Source of the DNA: Gnetum montanum
Taxonomy: Eukaryota; Streptophyta; Gnetopsida; Gnetales; Gnetaceae
Assembly: GCA_015680685.1 (NCBI GenBank)
Contig: MNCI01025409.1
Coordinates: 971,487 to 997,397 of the forward strand
Reading direction: 5' to 3'
Length of the DNA stretch: 25,911 nt
The first letter of the stretch is position 1; every line of letters starts with the position of its first letter. The translations under genes were made by a program, and so were the position numbers. This document shows positions 10,165 to 20,751 of this stretch, piece by piece. The notes under the pieces were generated by a model. The model worked only from the letters and a program-made list of their open reading frames with translations, had not been told where the DNA came from and did not search any database.

Positions 10165-11190
10165 TCAAAAAAAAATATTTGATTTAAAAAGCACTATAGT
10201 GACATGGTAGGTCACCTAGATATAGATAAAATAATGAAACTTGTAAGTAGCAACTATTTTGACTTGGTATGAAAATAATTTGGCTTGTTAGAAATTCAAT
10301 GGAGGTAAAGGAGTGGATGGACATTATATGTATTTACTAATTCCCAAGGGTTCATGGTAAAGTGTGTCTATGGATTTTGTGACTGGTATTCCAAAAATCA
10401 AAAGTGGAAATGATGTAATTTTATTTTTATGGACAAGTTTCCCAAGATGGAACACTTCATTCCATGCAAAAAAGTGAGTGATGCTTCTTATGTTGAAAAT
10501 TTATTTTTCCAACATCTTATAAAATTACATGGAATTTCTTTGAATATTATTAGTGACAAAAACTCCAAATTCACTAGTCACTTTTGGAGGTTCCTTTGAA
10601 AAATTTTAGGGACAAAATAAAATTTTTCTACTGCATATCATCCATAATCTAACGGGCAAATGGAGGTGGTAAATAAATCCTTGATAAAAATATTAACATA
10701 TTTGTGTGATGGATAGTCAAATAGGTGTGGAAACGTATTGTGTCATGTTGAGTTTTCATATAATAATGTTTTTAATGTTGCTATTGATAAAACTTCATTT
10801 GAGGTAAACTATGGTGTTTCTCTTAAGATGGTGAACACTTTGAAGAACTTTGATGGTGAAACTCAACTTACTGCTAATTTTATGCAAGAGATGAGAGATC
10901 TCCATGCATAAGTAAAATCAAATCTTGAGAAAAAGGCTTAAGAAAATGTCCTTAAGATAAACAAGAACAAACAAAAGCCAAATTTTGTTGTTGGTGAGTT
11001 TGTTTGGGTGCACTTGAAGAAGAAGTAGTTAAGAGGTGTTAACTTGTCAAAGTTGAAAGCTAAGAAGATACAACCTTTTAGAATTAAGGTTCAATTTAAT
11101 GATAATTCTTTTGAGATTGAATTACCAAATGAAGTTGAAATGTCTTTTATGTTTAATGTTTTAGATCTTGTGTACTATATGTCCTAGCTA
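10165..11190 (+). pseudogene. Element B integrase
   Basis: The N-terminal zinc region is nearly gone (HYSDMVGHLDIDKIMKL at about 10190-10240). The catalytic core keeps its triad: Asp in SMDFVTG (10373-10375), Asp in IISDKNSKF (10555-10557) and Glu in NGQMEVVNKS (10663-10665). The last two are exactly 35 residues apart, so this is a D-D35-E core. The C terminus (10970-11180) reads FVVGEFVWVHLKKK, LSKLKAKKIQPFRI, then FEIELPNEVEMSFMFNVLDL, as in plant gypsy polyproteins. Stops occur at several places. Confidence 0.85.
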
Positions 11191-11459
11191 ATGAGGAGAC
11201 CAAATAAGGTAGCATCGATGAGTTGAGGAGGTCTTTTAATTATTCCAAGCCTTCAATGAAAATGAAGATTTTTATACTCCAAGTGGAGAAAAGCTTCACA
11301 TACTTAAGGAGTCGAGAGGCATGAATACTTCATTCATATGAAGGATTAGTTCATTGATGATGTTGTATGGGTCCATGAGACTAAATTTCATGAGTGGGAA
11401 ATCACTCCAATCCCTACTTCCTTATTCACATAAGTTTACTTTTTTAAGGATGGAAGAGT
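11190..11459 (+). other. 3' non-coding region of element B
   Basis: No recognisable domain after the integrase C terminus. The end, TTTTTTAAGGATGGAAGAGT (11440-11459), is purine-rich and sits just before the inferred LTR start, so it is the likely polypurine tract. Confidence 0.5.
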
Positions 11460-11499
11460 TGATGTAGGGACACCTCTTACACTCTCTTTGTTCTCTTTC

Positions 11500-11503
<4 letters not shown>

Positions 11504-11530
<27 letters not shown>

Positions 11531-11540
11531 TTTTTTTTTT
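11504..11540 (+). repeat. (TG)13 microsatellite followed by T11
   Basis: Alternating TG from 11504 to 11530, then an uninterrupted T run to 11540. The minus-strand open frame at 11422-11619 is an artefact of this repeat (poly Thr-His). Confidence 0.95.
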
Positions 11541-11558
11541 GGTAGTTTTGGGATCCAT

Positions 11559-11881
11559 GGAGATATCTTGAAGGATATGAAGTCATTTTTTCTAAGATGT
11601 CAGCTCCAAATAGAGACATCTTGGAGGATAGAAGACATAATGACTAGGAGTTGATAGCTTGAAAGAGACATACTAGGTTTAGAGAAGACATCTCAAGAAA
11701 AATTGAGACATCTTGGGTGTGAGGTTCTAGTTTTGCATGAGACATCCTAAATCAATGGAAGACATATTACAAGTTTCTGAGATATCTTAGGTTGGGCTAA
11801 GACATCCCAACTATTTAGGAGACATCTCAAGCCCATAGGAGATATCTCCCTAGAATTTCTAATTTTGGTAGAATATGTCTT
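11559..11881 (+). promoter_or_regulatory. Array of about 13 GAGA(C/T)ATCT boxes in the LTR of element B
   Basis: Copies or near copies are at about 11560 (GAGATATCTTG), 11593 (reverse orientation, AAGATGTC), 11613 (GAGACATCTTGG), 11632, 11664, 11683 (GAAGACATCTCAAG), 11705 (GAGACATCTTGG), 11739, 11758, 11779 (GAGATATCTTAGG), 11799, 11819 (GAGACATCTCAAG), 11839 (GAGATATCTCCC) and 11871 (reverse). Spacing is about 19-45 bp. Placement upstream in the LTR suggests U3 enhancer repeats. Confidence 0.75.
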
Positions 11882-11913
11882 AAAAAAACTAGAGATGACC
11901 TAAATGGATAGGG

Positions 11914-12082
11914 AAACTTCCAAAATTGTTGTTCAAAGTTTGAAAATAGCTAAAACTTGGGAATAAAAATGGAAATAGTGGATGATCTTCAATTTGAGCT
12001 TGCTTGGTTAAAACTTCCAAAATTTTTCTTCAAAGTTTCAAATAGCTAAAACTTCCTAGGACTTTTATCATGCTTGGTTAAT
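11914..12082 (+). repeat. Imperfect tandem duplication within the LTR of element B
   Basis: Unit 1 (11914-12010) and unit 2 (12011-12082) both begin AAACTTCCAAAATT, continue TTCAAAGTTT and AATAGCTAAAACTT, and end TGCTTGGTTA. Unit 2 lacks about 25 bases of the middle. Confidence 0.8.
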
Positions 12083-12499
12083 AAATATGAATTGTGTTTC
12101 ATGCTTGTACCATGTAGAGATGAGATGTCATGTAAGTTCATGTGTTGAGCTTGAACAAGAGTGTGAAAAAGCACATTAAATGAGTTAATATGTGGATGCA
12201 TCTCCAAGGTCAATTATATTATATGTTCACCTATGTATTTTTGGTATTGGTTGTATTTTCATATCTTAGTACCTAGTTGTTGAAGAGATTCTATATCGAT
12301 TGTGTCTTACATTAAGAACAACCATTATGTAATTGTAAAGCCTTATGCTTTGAAGCATCGTTTAAGTGACTTTAGAGGTTTTAGATATTTTGTAGATTTT
12401 TGTAATCCTAATTTAATCTTCTCTTTTTATTATTGAAGATAGTTTTCTTATTTTCTCGCAAATTAATTTTCTTTTCATAATATTACAACCTACCACCCA
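12082..12499 (+). other. Remaining R/U5 part of the element B LTR
   Basis: AT-rich, with no coding signal and no clear array. It contains TATA-like TATATT stretches near 12207-12222 but no canonical TATAAATA. Holds nothing else I can name. Confidence 0.4.
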
Positions 12500-13037
12500 G
12501 ATGATCACCACAAGTTTCAAAGTCGACCTATTCAAGGATGAGCTTGAAAGGTTAGTTTAATATTAGAGTAAACCTAGTCAAAGTAGTCATCTACTATGAC
12601 CATGAAATAGTTTGACCCTCCTCTTAAAATAGTGGGCATTGGACTAATAAGATTCATGTGTAGAAGATCAAATGGTTTTCCTTTTATATCATGGAAATTG
12701 TGAAGAGCATTGGTTTGCTTTTTTTATACACAAGTATCATATTTTTCTTGAAGAATATCTCAAATTTTTATTCTTGTAGCTTTTTCCTATTTGATCATTC
12801 TTTCAATTTTGTGATAGGTGTGACCAAGCTTTCAATGCCAACATCTAGACTTACTGAAATCTTCATTATCCTTTTTCTTGACTTCATTTTTATTTGGGAT
12901 TTAATTAGCTTCTATTATGAGGAAATACTTTTCTTAAGTGGTATGGTTACTTATGATAATTTTTTTTCATTGAGATAGTTGCATTTAAGGTAATATATTT
13001 TGTTATTCAAGGCTTTAATTTTCACAATGTCTTTACC
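12500..13037 (-). pseudogene. Element E (Ty1/copia): pre-integrase and integrase segment
   Basis: Read on the minus strand from 13037 down. It shows IYYLKCN at the start of the gag-pre-integrase region, CWH*KLGH (about 12830-12860) for the WHRRLGH motif, then KPFDLLHMNLISPMP and GGSNYFMVIVDDY (about 12600-12690), a clear Ty1/copia integrase. The first catalytic Asp (usually H-D-L) is Asn here, a G-to-A change. One Cys of the zinc site is Tyr (YDTC). The segment ends at 12500 within CGDH of the LRxDxGGE motif, where element B begins. The plus-strand open frame 12691-12978 is its complement. Confidence 0.85.
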
Positions 13038-13042
13038 ATTGG
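13038..13042. repeat. Target-site duplication ATTGG, left copy
   Basis: ATTGG directly precedes the left LTR of element C and is repeated at 22933-22937. Together with the copia reading frame continuing on both sides, it fixes the insertion site. Confidence 0.9.
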
Positions 13043-13693
13043 CGATAAATCATGTTTTTCATCACTCCGATATCAAGGTGGCCATGATATCGAGTACACA
13101 ATATCAGGTCTTGGCAATAAATATGAGCTCTTTGATCCATTCCTTGTAGCACTTGATATTTTCTTTCTTATGCATTTACATATTGTTATTTTGTGCAATT
13201 TACATTAATGTTATTTATGCAACAATTAGTTTTCATCAATTAAGAAAATAGTTAAATTACACAAGCAAGATCCCTTTGAGCATACATGTGACACTTGGTA
13301 GCTCAAAAATGATTAGTGTTTGATAGCCCAACAATGTTTGCATAAATTTCAGGATGTGTTTAGGAAGTGCGAATGGTTACTTGTGTTAGGATAGATTAGA
13401 TTATAGTTTCCTTAGCAATTAATCACATTTATTTTTTATCACTTTTACTTTTATTCTTTTTTTAGGTGAGTAATTCCATAATAACACAAAATAATAAAAA
13501 CCATACACCTCAATCACACTTAACCATATAATTGCATTCCACAAGTGGGACTGGGAAGACAACGAACAAACAACATGCACACACTATTTAGCTCTAGTGT
13601 ACTTAGTAACTATAGTCTATAGAATTTGACCAGATTGCACATGAACGCTTGTGATTCATATGGTTTGGCATAGAGGTACCTCGCCACTCATCA
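13043..13693 (+). repeat. 5' LTR of element C, internally deleted (651 bp)
   Basis: Starts CGATAAATCATG, where the 3' LTR has TGATAAACTATG, so the terminal T is now C. It ends CGCCACTCATCA. Compared with the 3' LTR it lacks about 208 bp between CAATATC (about 13105) and TTGGCAATAA (13111); the lost part includes the TATA box and two or more boxes. The polyadenylation signal AATAAA remains at 13116-13121. By eye the shared 570 bp differs at roughly one site in ten, so the insertion is old. Confidence 0.92.
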
Positions 13694-13694
13694 T

Positions 13695-13712
13695 TGGCAT
13701 CATTGCCAGGGA
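13695..13712 (+). promoter_or_regulatory. Primer-binding site, tRNA-Asp type (decayed)
   Basis: TGGCATCATTGCCAGGGA starts two bases after the LTR end. The Athila-type site complementary to tRNA-Asp is TGGCGCCGTTGCCGGGGA. The four differences are all G-to-A or C-to-T. Confidence 0.75.
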
Positions 13713-13852
13713 CTATAGTTCTTCGTGCACTATCTAACCTAGTGAAATTTAGTAACCTCATTGTTCAAACCCTGAGATTTAAATCTTACGAAAAAAAATT
13801 ATTATTATCATTAAATTAAATCTTAACTGCACACACTATTTATTAACACAAA
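13713..13852 (+). other. 5' leader of element C
   Basis: Non-coding leader between primer-binding site and gag ATG; AT-rich. A packaging signal would be expected here but none can be recognised. Confidence 0.5.
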
Positions 13853-16400
13853 ATGTCTTCTTCTCACAGGATCCCATCTCTGCCTAGGATAGTTCAAGTA
13901 CCTCAACAATACCGGGTGGTATATGCTCATCCTAATGAGTATGTACCATACTTTACCTTCATCTTACATCAAGATGAACTAATGAGGTGACACAAAATGG
14001 AAGGCAACATTGTATTACCACCTAACTAAGTTGTTCCAACAATGCTCTAACTAATGCTCGCACGACACGGGCTTCAACATCTCCATGGAAAATATGAGAT
14101 GCGAGATCCCGACTCAAGGGATTATCATCCCACTAAAGTGCAAAGATTAAGGGATCATCAGCTAGAGCACCAACATGAGCTTATGAAGGGTAAGGGATCA
14201 AACATCTTTCCATCTTTGATTGGCCCAATTGATGAAGGTGACCATTTCTTTAGTGATTCTCCTCTCTTTGAATTTGTTCAATGAGCCCTCAAGTATAATG
14301 TACAATCTACAATCCATAATCTAGGTTCTAGTTAAAATAGATCCAATGACAAAAATGGATCCAAAGCAGCAAGTCAAGAAAATGGGGATAAAGGAGATCA
14401 TGATCACAATCGTGGTCACAATCATCAAAGGAAGGATGATAGGTGTCAATGCAGAGCAAGTTCCCCTTCTTCTTCCCCTTCATTGTCATTGTCTTCTTCT
14501 TCATTTGGTTCAGATCATGCCTACAGAAGAAATAACTATGATGGAGGTGACTGATGGGACCATAATAACATAAGGTACCATCAAGATAGTCATGACCGAA
14601 GACGTGGACAATCCAAAGAGGTCCATCATCAAGAAAGAAGGGCCAGTAGGGAACTTCATGGGCACCATCATCATGGCCTTGATGAACCTCTACTTACTAC
14701 TCAAGGCATGTTAAACATTGTAGAGGCTATGAGGATTCCAACCAGGCACATGAAGGACAGTAGAATAAAGAGGCTTGATATGAACAATATTCCTCGGTTC
14801 GAGGGAGGATATGATGCTAATCCACAAAATCATCTTCAGGCCTTCTAGAATGCATGTGCCCTGCAAAATATTGAAAATGAATAACAAAAGTTGAAGTTAA
14901 TTTCAAGGACACTTATAAAGGAAGCAAAAAGTTGGTATCGATCCTTGGAACTAGAATCATTCATGTGGTGGAGTACGATGTTGGAACTATTCAATGAAAA
15001 ATATCAAACGTACTCCTGAGTATCCAATCTAAGGGAAAAAAGTCAAGGATCTAAATAAGGGAATCATGAGCTCTTGGATGCTACTATTGGTCGATACTAC
15101 TCTCTATTTCATTGGTGTCCTAGCTATGGATACTCTCAGCTTGATCAGTTTCATCATATCGTAGATGGGTTGCAGTCTGAAACTAGGAAAACCTTTAGTG
15201 TCTATGCCCAAGGAAGATTAACAAAGTTAAGCACCCATTGAATCCAAAGACTAATTAAGAAGGTAGCTAAGAAGGAGGGAGAACTAAAAAAATGTGAAAG
15301 TGCAGAAGAATACAATAGGGACCCTTATATTCGGAAAAAGAGGGTTAGATTTTGTAATAGTGAAGATGAATTCACCAGAGATGAGGTGGTTAATCAGAAA
15401 ACCTTGCCATTCCAAAAATTACAATCAAAAATTACGGCTAAGGTTGATCAATTATGGGACTCCATGGACAATAAGTTTTAAGCTATCCTTAAAATTTCTG
15501 AAGAGTCCAAGGAGCAAAGTGATGAGTGAGAGCATCGGAGACGTAAGGAAGCTAAACGCACCAAATCTAAGGGTAAAGGTAAGATAGTTGCAATAGATAT
15601 GGTTGTGGATAGTGATTTAAATGATGATGGTGTATGTGATGTTTTCCAGTATGAACATCCTAAGGGATGTTGTTCAATTATATTGCATTTGCAAGAATCT
15701 AGGGTGTATGCCTTGCATCCACGACTTGCACAAAGACAAACACCCAAAAGATTGCCTCATCCACAAGGTAATCCTTAATAGTTCCACCAACCATAGTAGT
15801 ACTACCCAAGTTGAACTCCTTTGCAACCCTATGAACTATACTAGTAGTAGCAGCAACCATAATCATGGGCATTGCCACCTCCAAGATAACAATACCTTTA
15901 CCAATAACCAGATCCCTACGGTTATTTTATTTAGCAACCTTCATCTCTAAGGGACTCCTCTGGTTATATTGCTACTTATCAATCTCACCACTACCCTCCT
16001 GAAATATACCAATCGTCCTATCCAAGGAGGGATACCACCTACTACCCTCATGCATCTCCGATTCCTACACATACTCCTCCACCTCCTGCACAACTATCAC
16101 CTGCGCTGTCCATGCAGGCTGAATTACTTACATAACCACAACAAAGGAACACTATAAGAGTAGTTAATCTACAATCAGTTAACCCATCTAATGGGTCAAA
16201 ATCACAAACAAAGAAAAGACCCTTCTTCTAACCTCGCAATCAACCAAAGCCCTCAAACACATTAGTGGTTGGTAATCCTACTCCTTCACCTTCTTCTGTT
16301 TCCTCTCTATCTGAGTTCCCTTCAAACCAAAATCCTTCTCAAATCCATACCATAATGTAGATACATGTTGTATCTAATTAGATTCAAGCTAGTAACCTAC
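13853..16400 (+). pseudogene. Element C gag
   Basis: ATG at 13853 gives MSSSHRIPSLPRIV and the same frame (frame 2) is followed to the protease, with more than ten stops. The N-terminal domain (VVYAHPNEYVPYFTFILHQDE, then RDYHPTKVQRLRDHQ) is shared with element D at 25637-25911. A Ser/His/Arg/Asp-rich linker covers 14336-14690. The capsid region at 14780-15010 (IPRFEGGYDANPQNHLQAF, AKSWYRSLELESF, LFNEKY) fits the retrotrans_gag fold. A basic stretch and a Pro/Tyr/Gln-rich region (15700-16130) follow. Open frames in other phases (14346, 15294, 15621, 15969 and the minus-strand ones) are shadows. Confidence 0.8.
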
Positions 16401-16760
16401 CCAAAAAATTAGCTGATCCTGGGAGTTCCCTAGTTTACTTGCAAATTGCTGGGAATGAGCCTCGTAAAGCTCTTCTTAACTCTTCTTCTAGTGTTAATCT
16501 GATCTCACATGAGATGTACACAATGTGGAACCTTTCTCCTTTAAGGAAGAGTAACATCTAGTTGGAACTAGCAGACCAGTCCATCACTATTCGATTAGGA
16601 CTAGTTGAAGACATCATCACCACCATTTGTGGGTGGTCATATCTCACTAATTTTCTAGTAATCAAAGTGGAGAACCGCAAGGGGGAATTTCCAATCATTA
16701 TGGGAAGGGCATGGCTTAGTATTGTGGATGCTAAAATGGGCATTAGATATCTTCCTTGAA
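16400..16760 (+). pseudogene. Element C aspartic protease
   Basis: Same frame as gag, so a Gag-PR fusion. Features are KALLNSSSSVNLISHEMY, where the active-site D-x-G/A-S of the family (xLxDLGASxNLMP) has become N-S-S-S, so the catalytic Asp is lost. Then LELADQSITIRLGLVEDI and FPIIMGRAWLSIVDAKMGI, the standard end 'IPIILGRPFLATA'. A stop (TAG for CAG) interrupts at 16559. Confidence 0.75.
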
Positions 16761-17135
16761 AATATCAAAAGAAAATGAATTTGGAAAGTTTGAGAAGAAG
16801 AGAGTTCCATGTATCGCGTATAGCAATTCAAGGTGCCATTACATGCAAAAGTTATGGTTAGTAAAGTAAACATCTATCTCTACATGCAAGTAGTGTGCAC
16901 CATAAGCTAAAATCCAGAGATGCTTGTATGCAATAGCCAAAAAACAAGAAAGCACCTAGTGGCTAACAGTTGATGCTAGTAGCAATACATTATGCATAGA
17001 ATTGACTGAGGGCCTAATGTACGAGTACATTGCAAGTATGGATAAACTTGAGCAAGTTCATCACTAGCTCTTTGAAGGAGCAAATGATGATATCAATTAG
17101 GATGAGCTAGAAATTCCTAACAATTTTAAATAAGA
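16760..17135 (+). other. Linker between protease and RT of element C
   Basis: No motif is visible until ELKTLPVGMEYIF at about 17145. The region has stops in all frames. The pre-RT segment of Athila polyproteins is normally variable, so this is expected. Confidence 0.45.
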
Positions 17136-18640
17136 ACCCCTTGAATTAAAGACGCTACCAGTTGGAATGGAGTATATATTTTTGAAAAATGGGAAGTCGG
17201 TTATCATTAATGCCAAGCTTGCTATAGAATAGAAGAAAAAGTTGATAAAAATTGTGGAAAAGTCGTCAGCATCCTTTTCTTGGTCATAGTTTGAGCTCAT
17301 TTGGATATATCTAAGAATATGCCAGCACATAATATACATTGACCCCGATGTCAAGCTGAAATGATAGTCGCAGCAGTGTTTAAATCCCAAATTAAATTAG
17401 ACTGTTAAAGAGGAGATTGAAAAACTCCTTAAAGTGGGATTCATTTACCCTATCATAGATAGTGAGTGGGTCAACCCACTAGTGATCATGCCAAACAAAG
17501 GGGAAAAATTACGGGTGTGCATTGATTTCCAGCTACTCAATATGAAAACTTTCAAGGATCATTTTTCGTTGCCTTTCGTCGACCAATTGTTGGACACCAT
17601 TTTGGGGCATAGCTATTACAGCTTTCTTGATGGTTATAGTGGCTATAACCAAATCTGGATTGCACTAAAGGACCAAGCAAAGACAACTTTCACAAGTCCT
17701 TAGGGGACTTTTTCTTATCGACAGATGTCATTTGGTCTATGCAATTCCCTAGCCACATATCAAATAATTAGTTCTCGGCATTTTCTAACAATAGATCAGT
17801 AGTGGGGTAGAAGTTTTTATGGATGATTTTTCTACCTATAGAGCTACATTCTAGCAAGCCTTGGACCATCTTAAGCAGGTGTTAAAGAGATGTGTTGAAA
17901 CAAACCTCTGACTCAATTGGTAAAAGAGCCATATTATGGTCTAGGAAGGCATAGTATTGGGGCATCGCATCTCAAAAGCAGGAATCAAGGCGAACCTTGA
18001 AAAAATAAGGGTCATCCAAGAAATAACCTATCAACCTAAAATAGTCAAAGAAGTTTTGTCATTCCTTGGTCATACTAACTACTACCAATGATTCATCGAG
18101 AATTTTTTTAATATCGCCAAGCCATTGGTAGAATTGACAAAGAAGGATGCATTGTTCATTTAGACCTCTACATGTGAATCATCATTTCAACAATTAAAGC
18201 AAAAGCTTGTTCAAACTCCCATTATTCAAGCACTAGATTGGTCCAGACCATTTCATGTGATGACTAATGCATCGAATTACACCTTGGGGGTAGTGCTTAT
18301 GCAAATGGATGATCAAAAACATCCATATTACATTCACTACACAAGCTAGAGCATCATAGGTGCACAACTAAACTACACCACCACAAAAAAGGAGTTGATG
18401 GCAGTGGTGTTCTCTTTAGAGAAGTTTAGGCACTATGTGCTTGGCTAGAAAGTGTTTATGCACATAGATCATAGCATCATTAAATTTCTCATGAATAAAC
18501 CAACAGTGAGTCCCCATGTCATACAGTGGCTTGTGATTTTGTAGGAATTCGATCTCACAATGGTAGATCATAAAGGTATGGAGAATGTGGTCGCAAATCA
18601 CTTATCGCGACTAAGATGGGATGACAAAGAGAAAGAGAGC
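17136..18640 (+). pseudogene. Element C reverse transcriptase and RNase H
   Basis: Pre-RT ELKTLPVGMEYIFLKNGKS starts the domain. RT motifs: GFIYPIIDSEWVNPLVIMP, LRVCIDFQLLNMKTFKDHF, SFLDGYSGYNQIWIA, MSFGLCNSLATYQ, and catalytic FMDD at 17816-17827. The frame changes between 17703 and 17816. Connection region: IVLGHRISKAGI, VLSFLGHTNYY. RNase H (18230-18610): VMTNASNYTLGVVL, where the first catalytic Asp is Asn (18266-18268); KELMAVVFSLEKFRHYVLG keeps Glu; MHIDHSIIKFL keeps Asp; NVVANHLSRL has Asn for the last Asp (18596-18598). Both losses are G-to-A. The RNase H would be inactive. Confidence 0.88.
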
Positions 18641-19990
18641 CCTTTATCTAATCAATTTCCTGATGAATCTCTCCTTGCAAGCGCTATTAATGCACAAATG
18701 CCCAATGAACCAAAATGGTATGACACCATCCTCACTTATCTAATCAAGCAAGAAACGCTACAAGGGCTGGAAGAAACAACAGTTTCTTCACTGGGTCAAT
18801 TATTTCATGGAAATTAATGAAAACCTTTACAAGGTTTGTCTCGATGGCCTAGTACATTGGTGTGTCCCTGATATGGATCAACTTTGCATTCTTCAGGATG
18901 CTCACAAATGTCCTTTTGGGGGCCATTATGCTAGGAGATTCATGGCCATAAAAATCCTCATGGTAGGGTATTATTGGCCAACAATCTTCAAGGATGCACA
19001 TCAATTTGTCTGCGCTTGTAAGTGTTTCCATAGGGATGGTGGAATGATAGCTTGAATGGAGGGGTCACAACAATGGATACAACCTCTTGAGCCATTCGAT
19101 ATTTAGGGCATTGACTTTATGGGTCCCATCTCACCTTTATCAAATGGAGAGGTATATATAATAGTCGCAGTTGACTATTATACCAACTGGGCAGAAGCAG
19201 CAACCTTCACCGATTGTACATCCACCACTGCTACTTGATTTGTACAACAAAATGTTGTAAACAGGTTTGGTGTACCTTGTGTGTTAATTTCTGATAATGG
19301 AAATTATTTTATAGGTACCACTTTCAAGAAATTGATGTAATGCTTGGGAGTTGAACATAGACTCACAACACCATATCACCCCCAAGCCAATTGTCAAGCT
19401 GAAGTTACTAATTGGGAGATTACAAAAATCTAACGTAAACCATTAGCAAATATTAAAGGGACTAGATCACTAAATTAAATGATGCCCTTTAGGCCTATCA
19501 CTTCACATGGAAGCTTCCCATAGGTTATTCTCCTTATGAGCTTGTGTATGAAAAACTACCAACATTACCCATCCAATCTGAACTCCATACACTCCCTACA
19601 ACTTTTGACCTTGACCTAGATCTAAGTCTAGCATAGAAAGAACGATTAATGAGTCTCAACTTTCTAGACAAAAATTGACTAATGGCCTTATCATCCAACA
19701 AGATGCACAAGGCATTCAACAAGAAATGTCATGACCTCAAAATAAGAAAAGTCAAGTTTCAACCAAGAGACAAGGTTCTTTATTAGAATCCTACACACGT
19801 ATCCCAACAAACCAAATTTCAAACATTGTGGGAAGGACCTTACATCATTGATGAGACTTTTTTATATATGTCCATGATCATTTACAAACTTGATAGCCCA
19901 GGAAAAAAATAGTTAGTTAATATTCAACAAATAAAGCCTTTCCATGAGCTCAAGCCAACCAACACAACAAATACCTCACCAAATGGACAA
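18641..19990 (+). pseudogene. Element C integrase
   Basis: The zinc domain is at 18890-19030: AHKCPFGGHYARRF then CACKCFHRDGG (HHCC). Core triad: Asp in GIDFMGPI (19113-19115), Asp in LISDNGNYF (19293-19295), Glu in QAEVTNWEI (19401-19403), giving exactly D-D35-E. The frame then shifts; YHFTWKLPIGYSPYELVYEK (about 19497-19556) and VKFQPRDKVLY follow, ending with LWEGPYIID and VNIQQIKPFHE near 19940. There are several stops, but the active site survives, unlike the RNase H. Confidence 0.88.
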
Positions 19991-20027
19991 CCACACTCAA
20001 TCTTTCAGATCTCTCCCTTCCAACTTA

Positions 20028-20046
20028 GTCATGGGGGAGATAGCCA
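20028..20046 (+). promoter_or_regulatory. Internal copy of the polypurine-like motif after pol
   Basis: AGTCATGGGGGAGATAGCC lies directly after the integrase end. It matches the site before the 3' LTR of element A (AGTCATGGGGGTG, 5028-5040) and the motif at 163-185. It could be a second plus-strand priming site of central-polypurine-tract type, or just part of the pol end. Confidence 0.4.
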
Positions 20047-20751
20047 CCCATACTAATACCTTTGGTAGCTCCTCAGTATTTGACCTTTTTATTTTACATA
20101 TTTTTGGTTTTACAACTTTTGTTTTCATCTTCTTTGTTTTACATTTTTCTTGTTCTACATATTTATATTTTTAAGGTTATTGATCTTTTATTAGTTTTTT
20201 CTTTACACCATTATTAATATATTCAATCTTTATTGTCTACTCTTTTACTTTCTTTTATGGTTATGTTTGCTTATGTTTGATGTGTTTCTCTACTTTTCCT
20301 ACTAATAGCGTGGAAGGTACAATGGTAATGCACTATTTGATGGTGGTATGCTTCATTTGTAATTTGATTGTTGATGTCTAGTTTCTGACTTTGAATGTCG
20401 TTACTGACAACCAGGACATGGTTTCTTTTCATGTAATAGGCAATGAGTCCACATCATCCACCCATCCACATACTCTATGGTTTTTCTTGTTTTGGAAGCA
20501 TGCAATCTCTTCTTCATTAATACAACTTTAATAAATTGGTGACTTGTGTAGTTTTTGGAATCGGGAAGGAATCAAAGGTTTGGATAGGGTGTGGCTTCAA
20601 AGGGATGAGGTATTCTTTATGTTTTTTTTTCCTATGTGTAGGAGTGTTCTCGTAAGCTTCTCACCATTCTGCATCATTTCATAATAGGAAGTCAAATAAG
20701 TCCTAGCATGGTGTGGTCCTCATAAAGAAAAAAAGAAAAAGAAAAAGAGAT

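Larger units (their letters stand above)
5863..12499 (+). mobile_element. Element B: Ty3/gypsy retrotransposon, 5' end lost behind element A
   Basis: Order is gag, protease, RT, RNase H, integrase, 3' non-coding region, 3' LTR, which is the Ty3/gypsy order. Its sequence differs clearly from the Athila-like elements: RT motif FFDD rather than FMDD, and a different integrase C terminus (FEIELPNEVEMSFMFNVLDL) resembling the LP...VSATFNVADL type of plant gypsy polyproteins. No chromodomain was recognised. The right end lies in the integrase of the minus-strand copia element E, so B is inserted in E. The 5' LTR and leader are not in the window. Decay is heavy and no intact frame remains. Confidence 0.85.
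11460..12499 (+). repeat. 3' LTR of element B (about 1,040 bp)
   Basis: The start is placed at TGATGTAGGGACACC after a purine-rich tract. The end is placed at CCTACCACCCA, because the next base resumes the copia element E integrase on the minus strand at the 'SDH' of its LRxDxGGE motif. No second copy of this LTR is in the window, so the boundaries rest on these junctions. It holds a TG microsatellite, an array of GAGACATCT boxes and a partial tandem duplication. The target site would begin GATGA. Confidence 0.6.

Noticed and set aside
11422-11619. Minus-strand open frame with a Thr-His run
   Set aside because: Created by the TG microsatellite.
11559-11881. CRISPR-like repeat array
   Set aside because: Repeats are only 8-10 bp, spacers unequal, and the context is a plant LTR.
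12691-12978. Plus-strand open frame of 95 residues, hydrophobic
   Set aside because: It is the complement of the copia integrase segment, which reads clearly on the minus strand.
15478-16157. Overlapping open frames on both strands (15478-15747, 15621-15950, 15699-15884, 15969-16157)
   Set aside because: The gag frame can be followed through this region in frame 2 with Pro/Gln/Tyr-rich composition; the others are shadows.
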